NCBI GenBank assembly: GCA_963740455.1
Contig: CAVUEF010000012.1
Coordinates: 124,001-188,000, forward strand
Length of the DNA: 64,000 bases
Origin: Paucibacter sp963740455
Lineage (GTDB): Bacteria > Pseudomonadota > Gammaproteobacteria > Burkholderiales > Burkholderiaceae_C
Direction of reading: 5' to 3'
How positions within the stretch are numbered: the stretch's first letter is position 1; every line of letters starts with the position of its first letter. The notes under the pieces are model-generated. The model was not told the DNA's origin, did not search any database, and worked only from the letters and a program-made list of their open reading frames with translations. A program made the position numbers and the translations under genes. This document shows, piece by piece, positions 58,406-64,000 of the stretch.

Positions 58406-59230
58406 ATGAGTGTGATCAACGAACCGCTGCGCTTTGATGCGCCAACGCTCATGCCGCGCCCGGCCAAGGTGACGCTGGTGGGCGCCGGGCCGGGCGATCC
58501 CGAGCTCTTGACGATCAAGGCCGCCAAGGCGCTGGAAGCGGCGACGCTGGTGCTGATCGACCATTTGGTGGGACCGGAGGTGCTGGAGCTCGTCCCTGCG
58601 TCGGCCCGGCGCATCTATGTCGGCAAGGAGTCCGGCCACCACAGCATGCCGCAGCAGGCCATCATCGAGCTGATGATAGATCTCGCCCGCAGCGGCAAGC
58701 CGGTGTTGCGGCTCAAAGGAGGTGACCCCTACATCTTTGGCCGCGGCGGTGAAGAGGCCCAGGCGCTGGCCGGCGCCGGCGTGCCGTTCGAAGTGATCCC
58801 CGGCATCAGCGCGGCGCAGGGCGCTGCGGCGCTCGCCGGCATACCGCTGACGCACCGCGACCATGCCTGCTCGCTGGTGCTGACGACCGGGCATTTGCGC
58901 GGCGAAGGCGCCAAGCGCGGCGTCGATCTCGACTGGGGGCTGTTGGCCCGCCCCAACCAGACGGTGGTGGTCTATATGGGTGTGGCCACGCTGCCGGTGA
59001 TCTGCCGCGAACTGGTCGCGCATGGCTTGCCCGCCGCCACACCGGCAGCGACCGTGGAGCGCGCCACGCGCGCCGACCAACGCACGGTGGTGGGCACCCT
59101 GGCCACGCTGCCCGGGCTGGCTCTCGCGCATGACGTGAAGTCACCGGCGCTGATCATCATCGGCGGCGTGGTGTCGCTGCACGCGACGCTGGGATCATCT
59201 GCTGTCGAGCAGCGACTGGCCGCGCCCTGA
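58406..59230 (+). CDS. nirE: Uroporphyrinogen-III C-methyltransferase for heme d1 synthesis
   Basis: 274 residues from the ATG at 58406 (GAAGGA upstream). SUMT signatures: KVTLVGAGPGDPELLTIKAAKAL, LIDHLVGPEVL, RLKGGDPYIFGRGGEEAQAL and IPLTHRDHACSLVLTTGHL. It methylates uroporphyrinogen III to precorrin-2, the entry to siroheme and heme d1. As it is divergent from nirS and shares its control region, I assign the dedicated NirE role; a cobA/cysG role is possible in principle. Confidence 0.9.
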   Translation: MSVINEPLRFDAPTLMPRPAKVTLVGAGPGDPELLTIKAAKALEAATLVLIDHLVGPEVLELVPASARRIYVGKESGHHSMPQQAIIELMIDLARSGKPVLRLKGGDPYIFGRGGEEAQALAGAGVPFEVIPGISAAQGAAALAGIPLTHRDHACSLVLTTGHLRGEGAKRGVDLDWGLLARPNQTVVVYMGVATLPVICRELVAHGLPAATPAATVERATRADQRTVVGTLATLPGLALAHDVKSPALIIIGGVVSLHATLGSSAVEQRLAAP

Positions 59231-59239
59231 GGCGATGAC

Positions 59240-61147
59240 TCAGCCTTGAGGCGGCGCAGCCGACGGCAAGAACGCATCCGAAAAGCACATGTCGTCGCCG
59301 AGCCCGTGCGCGATGAAGGTCGGCACCGCCGCCTCGACCATCTTGACTGAGCCGCACACATAGACCTCGAACCCGCGCATGTCGGGAAAGTCGGCCAGCA
59401 TGGCCTCGTGGACCAACCCGCGCCGTCCGGTCCATGCATCAAGCGGTTCGGCATCCGAGAGCACCGGCACGAAATGGAAGTTGGCATGCTCGCGCTGCCA
59501 CTGTTCGGCAAGTTCGACCATGTACAGATCTTGCGGACGACGCGCGCCCCAGTAGAGCCACATCGGCCGCGTCAAGCCGCGCTGGAACGCGTCTTCGACA
59601 ATGCTCTTGACCGGCGCAAAGCCGGTCGCACCCGCCACGAACAGGATAGTCCGCTCGCTCTCGCGCAAGGTGAAGTTGCCCAGCGGCCCTTCGAAGTGAA
59701 GCGCGTCGCCCACCTTCATGTCGGTGAACACATGGCCGGTGAACCGACCGCCCGGAATGCGCCGCACATGCAGCTCGATGCGATCATTGTGATGCGGCGC
59801 ATTGGCGAACGAGAATGCGCGTCGCCGGCCGTCGTCGGGAACGATGTTGATGTACTGGCCGGCGACAAAATCAATGCGCTCGGCGCCGGGCAGCACAACG
59901 GTGAGCCGGGTCAGATCTTCGGTGAGGCGCTCAATTCTCTCGATGCGCCCGACATGGGCGCGCGGCGTCTCCCGCACCGCGTCCATCTCGCCCGCCACCT
60001 CGATTTCGAGGTCCGACAAAGGCGTGGCGCAGCACATCAAGGCCTTGCCTTGGGCGCGCTGACTGTCTGGCAAGGCAGCACGCTGGTAGGCGCCATGGTC
60101 GACGCTGCCGTGCGACACCGTGCACAGACACACGCCGCAGCCGCCGTTGCGGCACTCATAGGGCAGGTTCAGGCCTTCGCGCAAGCCGGCCTCGAGCAAG
60201 GTCTCGCCGGCGCGGATGGCGACGGGGTCTTGCCGGCCTTGCACCGTCATGCGGAACTCCCCTGCCTTGGCGCGCCTGAATTTCGGCGGAAGCCAGGGCA
60301 GCGCCGCGATCAGCAAGGTCGCTGCGCCGAGCAGCGCCCATACGTTTGCCAGCGGCCACACATAGAGCAGCGGAAACACCGTCAGGTAGAACCAGTCGAG
60401 TTGCAGCAGCGCCGGCGCGATGTCGAGCTGCGCCGCGCCGCCCTGGCTCAGCGCGGGCTTGATCAGCGACAGTGCCAGCAGCGTCAACGCCACGCTGATC
60501 AGAATCGGTCGCGGCGGGAGCGTCTTGGCTTTGGGAACGCGCTGCACATGGATCCACATCAGCAGCAGCACGAGCAGCGGAATGCCGATATGCATGAACG
60601 ACAGCAGCGAGAAGAAGCGGTCGTTGACGCTGGTCGTGTAGATGAAGTTGCGCACCAAGCTGCCACCAAAACCGGGCAGCCAGTCGAGCCACTCGAAGCT
60701 GGCCACAATGACGAACTGCGCCAGCTGATCCCAGGGCAGCATATAGCCGTTGATGCCCGATATATAGACGCCCCAGATCAGCGCCACGCCGCTGACCCAC
60801 GAGAACCAGCGAAAGCCGCGCATGCGGTTGAAGGCAAAGTGGCGCAGCATGTGCAGCAGCATCGTCAGCACCATCGCGTCCGAGGCATAGCGATGCAGGC
60901 TGCGCAAAATGCCGCCCGCGAACCACTGGCCGTGCGTCAAGGCCTCGACCGAGCCGTACGCGCCGGCCACACCGGTCTCGAAAAACGCATACAGGTACAG
61001 CCCGCTGCCGGCCACCAGCCAGAACAGCGCAAAGCTGATCTCGCCCAGGTGGTACAGGGGATTGAGCCGGTCGCCAAAGGCGCGGTTGAAGAGCGCCTCG
61101 ACACGCATGAAACACCACTGCAACAGCGACTGAAGGCGCGTCATCAT
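59240..61147 (-). CDS. Fusion protein: cytochrome b + [2Fe-2S] ferredoxin + FAD/NAD(P)H reductase
   Basis: 635 residues. Residues 1-290 are a cytochrome b N-terminal-like membrane domain with both bis-His heme sites kept (H85/H99 and H186/H200, each H-x13-H... pairs crossing helices) and GYMLPWDQLAQF like the bc1 GYxLPWGQ. Residues about 298-385 are a plant-type ferredoxin (C332, C337, C340, C372/C373). Residues about 395-635 are a ferredoxin-NAD(P)+ reductase (RAFSFANAP for FAD; FVAGATGFAPVKSIVED for NAD). The protein would pass electrons from NAD(P)H via FAD and 2Fe-2S to membrane b hemes. It overlaps the oxidase-subunit gene by 4 bp and is convergent with nirE. Confidence 0.9.
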   Translation of the reverse strand: MMTRLQSLLQWCFMRVEALFNRAFGDRLNPLYHLGEISFALFWLVAGSGLYLYAFFETGVAGAYGSVEALTHGQWFAGGILRSLHRYASDAMVLTMLLHMLRHFAFNRMRGFRWFSWVSGVALIWGVYISGINGYMLPWDQLAQFVIVASFEWLDWLPGFGGSLVRNFIYTTSVNDRFFSLLSFMHIGIPLLVLLLMWIHVQRVPKAKTLPPRPILISVALTLLALSLIKPALSQGGAAQLDIAPALLQLDWFYLTVFPLLYVWPLANVWALLGAATLLIAALPWLPPKFRRAKAGEFRMTVQGRQDPVAIRAGETLLEAGLREGLNLPYECRNGGCGVCLCTVSHGSVDHGAYQRAALPDSQRAQGKALMCCATPLSDLEIEVAGEMDAVRETPRAHVGRIERIERLTEDLTRLTVVLPGAERIDFVAGQYINIVPDDGRRRAFSFANAPHHNDRIELHVRRIPGGRFTGHVFTDMKVGDALHFEGPLGNFTLRESERTILFVAGATGFAPVKSIVEDAFQRGLTRPMWLYWGARRPQDLYMVELAEQWQREHANFHFVPVLSDAEPLDAWTGRRGLVHEAMLADFPDMRGFEVYVCGSVKMVEAAVPTFIAHGLGDDMCFSDAFLPSAAPPQG

Positions 61148-62547
61148 GGCAAGTTCCGGGTCGCAGCCGGGCGCCGCATCGCGCGAATCATGACGACCAC
61201 AAACAGCAGCCCGCCAACAATGGCCACCAGGCCGCCCAGGCCCATCAACCCCATGCCGGCGATCTCACCGAAGCCGCGCAGCACCTGCTCGGCGCCGGCC
61301 ACCTTGCGCTGCACGCCATAGCCCCCCGACCAGACCAGGCCGGTGATATGCATCAGCTGGCCCACGCCGTAGACGCCGGGCTGCAAGGCCGCGAGGCGGC
61401 CGCTCGGCGCGGCGTAACCCAATTGCGGCAGCAAGTGATAAGCCAGGCCCATCAGCGCCAGCGTGACCCCGACGATGCAGCCGTGGTAATGCGCCGGAAT
61501 GCGCACGTCGGCACCATTGATGAAGACGCCGATCAGCCCGCCCGACGCGAACAGCACGATGGACCAGATGAGTGCTGCGCGCAAGGCGCGGGTCGTCGTC
61601 TCGCTGCGCGGCATGGACGGCAGTGCCAGCACCACCGCCAAGGCAATCGGCACGATCGCCACGCCGCCGCCCAGGCGCATCGCCCAGGTCAGCAGATTGC
61701 GGTGCTCGACCGACGCGATCGGGTAGGCGAGATAGGCGTAAGGCGTGACGAATACGCCCACCAGCGCCAGCACGAACATCAGCAAGGCGATGCGGGGGCT
61801 CAGCAGCAGCTTGGCGCCACACGCGCTGGCCAGCCACAGCCAGGCCACCAGCATCAGCAAGGTCCAGGTGAACTGGAGCGCATGCCCGCCGCCCCAGAAC
61901 AGGACTTCGTAGTACATCTTGCCGACCAGCATCGGCGGCGTTGTCGCGAACGACCAGGCAAAGGCCAGCAAAGCCACCGCTGCCGAGACGGCGGCGGCAT
62001 TCAGCCCGAAGTGCAGCACACCATCGCCGCCGAAGCCCAGGCCGAGCTTGGGCGCAGTGAACAAGCTGCGCAGCACGAGCACACCGGCGCCGAGCGCAAA
62101 AATCAGCAGGCCGGCCATGAACAGCGGGCGCTCAAGCACCGGGATGTAATTGGCCATGATGGGGTCGCCGTGCCCGATGAACGCCGCCAGCGCCATCAGG
62201 CTGGCACCCGTCCCGCTCAAGCCCAGAGCCGCCCAGCCCCAGGCCAGGCCGCGCGTCGATCCGTTCAGACTCCAGAGCAGCCCCGCCAGCGCCACAAACC
62301 ACACCAGCACCGACAGATCGACATGCACGACCAGCGCGACGCGAAAGAAATCCGCGCCGGGCAGGATCTGGTTGATGAGCGGCGTGCGCGACGCCACCAG
62401 CAGCACCGAGAACAAGCCCGCGCCGATCAGCGCAATCAGTCCGAGCCACAACCAGGCGCGCGCCAGTTGACGCTGCGTGTCGCGCGGTACCGCCAGCGTG
62501 TACGGGTGGCCGTCGGCCAGTGAAGGGTCGAATGGAGTGGATGTCAT
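61144..62547 (-). CDS. Heme-copper oxidase superfamily subunit I, NO-reductase-like candidate
   Basis: 467 residues, about 12 helices. Low-spin heme ligands H75 (VVHVDLSVLVW) and H355, high-spin heme ligand H353 (PAHYHGCIVG), and one metal-B His H222 (WGGGHALQF). Helix VII, where oxidases and NorB have adjacent His-His, reads ASVEHRNLLTW, so only one His (282) next to Glu281. The Tyr crosslink motif of oxidases is absent. It is usually labelled cbb3-type subunit I in databases, but the altered site and the neighbouring nirS suggest NO reduction; an NO reductase class lacking one metal-B His has been described (gNOR). No norC or CuA subunit accompanies it. Confidence 0.8.
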   Translation of the reverse strand: MTSTPFDPSLADGHPYTLAVPRDTQRQLARAWLWLGLIALIGAGLFSVLLVASRTPLINQILPGADFFRVALVVHVDLSVLVWFVALAGLLWSLNGSTRGLAWGWAALGLSGTGASLMALAAFIGHGDPIMANYIPVLERPLFMAGLLIFALGAGVLVLRSLFTAPKLGLGFGGDGVLHFGLNAAAVSAAVALLAFAWSFATTPPMLVGKMYYEVLFWGGGHALQFTWTLLMLVAWLWLASACGAKLLLSPRIALLMFVLALVGVFVTPYAYLAYPIASVEHRNLLTWAMRLGGGVAIVPIALAVVLALPSMPRSETTTRALRAALIWSIVLFASGGLIGVFINGADVRIPAHYHGCIVGVTLALMGLAYHLLPQLGYAAPSGRLAALQPGVYGVGQLMHITGLVWSGGYGVQRKVAGAEQVLRGFGEIAGMGLMGLGGLVAIVGGLLFVVVMIRAMRRPAATRNLP

Positions 62548-63062
62548 CGCAGTGTGATCCCGCCCTTGGCCGGATCGAAGTCGATCACCAGAATTTGCGC
62601 CGGTTTCAATGTCACGCTGGCTTCGCGCACAAAGTCGAAGCCTGGCGTGCGCACATCGTTCTTCAGCCGGATCGCCAGCTGATGGGTGCCGGCGCTGACC
62701 TGCAGGCGCTGGTAGAAGGCCGATGCACCGTCGCGCGACAGGCCCGAAGGCATCGCTACATGGTGCAGCACGCGCTTGCCATCGAGGTCGAGCTCCACCG
62801 TGATCGGCGAGCGCTCGCGCGGACACACCACCGGCGCGCGCATATTGGGCGGCAGCTTGGCCAGCTCTTGCGGCGTCGCCTTGTGGCACGCCGACACCGG
62901 CAAGCCCTGGTGGTTGAAGCTGAACTTGATCAAGGCCTGGTCGGGCGCCAGGTGGCGGTACGGCGGCCAGTTGGAGAACGCGCCAATGAACAGCGCGAAC
63001 AATCCGTACAGCAGCGCCTGCGCGATCCAGGCCTTCGGGGTGAATGGGGTCTTGTCAGTCAT
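62544..63062 (-). CDS. Membrane-anchored periplasmic protein of the oxidase operon, unknown
   Basis: 172 residues. One N-terminal transmembrane helix (IAQALLYGLFALFIGAFSNW) anchors a predicted beta-rich periplasmic domain (LIKFSFNHQGLP, SPITVELDLDGKRVLHHVAMP, AGTHQLAIRLKNDVRT, AQILVIDFDPAKGGI). Two Cys (about 59 and 80) could form a disulfide. There is no heme or CuA motif. It overlaps the upstream gene by 8 bp and the oxidase subunit by 4 bp, so it is a strict operon partner, possibly an accessory subunit replacing the usual subunit II. I do not recognise a family. Confidence 0.75.
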   Translation of the reverse strand: MTDKTPFTPKAWIAQALLYGLFALFIGAFSNWPPYRHLAPDQALIKFSFNHQGLPVSACHKATPQELAKLPPNMRAPVVCPRERSPITVELDLDGKRVLHHVAMPSGLSRDGASAFYQRLQVSAGTHQLAIRLKNDVRTPGFDFVREASVTLKPAQILVIDFDPAKGGITLR

Positions 63063-64000
63063 GGGATGGGGTAAGGCATTGTGCCCGCAAGGCAAGCCGC
63101 TGGCGCAAGCGCAGCAAGGCCGCTTGCAAGGTGGACTCTGCGCCCGCATCGGCCCAGGCCAGTTCGAGTTGATCAAGTGGCACCGAGTCGCGCAGGTGGG
63201 GCTCACGCAGCCCTTTCAGCCGCTCGGCGGTCCAGCGTTGGCCGAGCCGGAATTCGCAGCCGCCTTGCGAGCAGCCGCTGACCAGCACGCCGTCGGCACC
63301 GTCGCGCAACGCGTACTCGATGAACGAGGGCGGCAGCTGGCCGGCGCACATCAGGCTGAAGACAACAACATCGGGGGCTTCGAGCGCGCTGACCTTGGCA
63401 CCGCAATCGCAGCCAAACACGACGATCTTGTGCGGCGCATCGGCCAGTCCTTGCGAGAGGCGCCGGCGCAGTGCGCCGATGGGGGCGGACGGCATGTCGA
63501 TGCCGGTGACAAGTTCCGCCGCGCCGCGAAACGGTGTGGACGAGGGGCAGGCGCCAACGCAGATGCCGCAGCTCGCGCACAGGTCGGCGTCGACCTGTGC
63601 CATCTGGCGGATGCTGCGCACGGGATGCGCCACCATCGTCACCGCGGCATACGGGCAGTCGTCGAAGCAGCGACGGCAGCCGTTGCAATTGGCCGCGTCG
63701 ACCACGGCAATCGGCGCCACCGCAGCTTGCGGCAGATAGGGCAGCGCGAACAGCAGCAAGAGCGCCGCCGACAGCAGCGTCCAGACGAAACCGGGCGAGG
63801 TCGCGTAGACGAGCGGATGCACAAACAGGAGCAGCCAATCAAAGCTCAGCGCGCCGGGCACGCTCGCCAGATCGGCTGGTGCCTGACTCATCACCGGCGC
63901 GACCAGCGCCAATCCGAGCAGGGTCAAACCGGTACCGATGGCCAGCGGGCGCGGCGGAAACACCGCCGCGCGGCTGATGCGCTGAATATGGAACCACAGC
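63055..64000 (-). CDS. Fusion protein, 5' truncated: cytochrome b + two [4Fe-4S] + MvhD-like domain
   Basis: The frame is open to the window edge; about 315 residues are visible. The first segment (LWFHIQRISRAAVFPPRPLAIG...SFDWLLLFVHPLVYATSPGFVWTLLSA) parallels the end of the cytochrome b domain of the 59240-61147 gene (MWIHVQRVPKAKTLPPRP...LDWFYLTVFPLLYVWP). Then come two ferredoxin clusters: CNGCRRCFDDCP and CASCGICVGACP. The C-terminal part (IVVFGCDCGAK...FSLMCAGQLPPSFIEYALRDGADGVLVSGCSQGGCEFRLGQRWTAERL) is an MvhD/hydrogenase-delta-like electron-transfer domain. It is the first visible gene of the operon with the oxidase-like subunit. Confidence 0.85.
   Translation of the reverse strand, partial: LWFHIQRISRAAVFPPRPLAIGTGLTLLGLALVAPVMSQAPADLASVPGALSFDWLLLFVHPLVYATSPGFVWTLLSAALLLLFALPYLPQAAVAPIAVVDAANCNGCRRCFDDCPYAAVTMVAHPVRSIRQMAQVDADLCASCGICVGACPSSTPFRGAAELVTGIDMPSAPIGALRRRLSQGLADAPHKIVVFGCDCGAKVSALEAPDVVVFSLMCAGQLPPSFIEYALRDGADGVLVSGCSQGGCEFRLGQRWTAERLKGLREPHLRDSVPLDQLELAWADAGAESTLQAALLRLRQRLALRAQCLTPSHD

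Overview
The window reads as chromosomal DNA of a high-GC betaproteobacterium, most likely Burkholderiales. The supporting evidence is the gene content: a leucine-degradation (liu) cluster, a malonate mcd/matB pair, a branched-chain-amino-acid-type ABC transporter, a PEP-CTERM protein, a tandem double-length UvrA, and a cytochrome cd1 (nirS) denitrification locus with fused nirDL and nirGH genes. I saw no tRNA, rRNA or CRISPR array. Genus cannot be told from the sequence alone.

Layout. (1) 1-12.4 kb: the end of an MFS gene, then a TetR regulator divergent from a leucine/isovalerate catabolic operon (methylcrotonyl-CoA carboxylase beta, hydratase, carboxylase alpha, HMG-CoA lyase) that is interrupted by a VapBC-type toxin-antitoxin pair. 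Housekeeping genes, an MHS-family transporter and a YqjD/YqjE/YqjK-like trio follow. (2) 12.4-18.1 kb: a B12-dependent ribonucleotide reductase, small genes, a universal stress protein and a GlcG/HbpS-like protein. (3) 18.1-30.1 kb: DsrC-like, CWC, malonyl-CoA synthetase and malonyl-CoA decarboxylase genes on the minus strand. Divergent from them are a sigma-54 activator and a five-gene ABC transporter operon, with a sigma-54 promoter and a palindromic upstream site between regulator and operon, then a hydrolase and a second VapBC pair. (4) 30.6-46.9 kb: uvrA, then an accessory stretch ending at exonuclease III. It holds a lipoprotein, an IS1634-like element with clear ends, a 5'-nucleotidase, a hemerythrin and a PEP-CTERM protein. 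At both edges a duplicate of the 3' end of the bordering gene (uvrA, xth) sits on the far side of a small inserted module. (5) 47-49.5 kb: a TonB-dependent receptor. (6) 49.7-64 kb: heme d1 and nitrite reduction genes (nirS, cytochrome c, nirC, nirF, nirDL, nirGH, nirJ, nirN on the minus strand; nirE divergent, sharing an FNR/DNR-like box). Next to them is a four-gene overlapping operon: cytochrome b-2[4Fe-4S]-MvhD fusion, a one-helix anchored protein, a heme-copper oxidase-superfamily subunit with only one His where two are usual, and a cytochrome b-[2Fe-2S]-flavoreductase fusion.

How the parts work together. NirS reduces nitrite to NO and the nirE/DL/GH/J/F/N/C products build its heme d1. 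No norCB is visible, so the neighbouring unusual heme-copper subunit is the best candidate in the window for the NO-reducing partner, with the two cytochrome b fusions as dedicated electron-input modules. This operon and the paired gene-3'-end duplications are the two observations I consider most worth pursuing.
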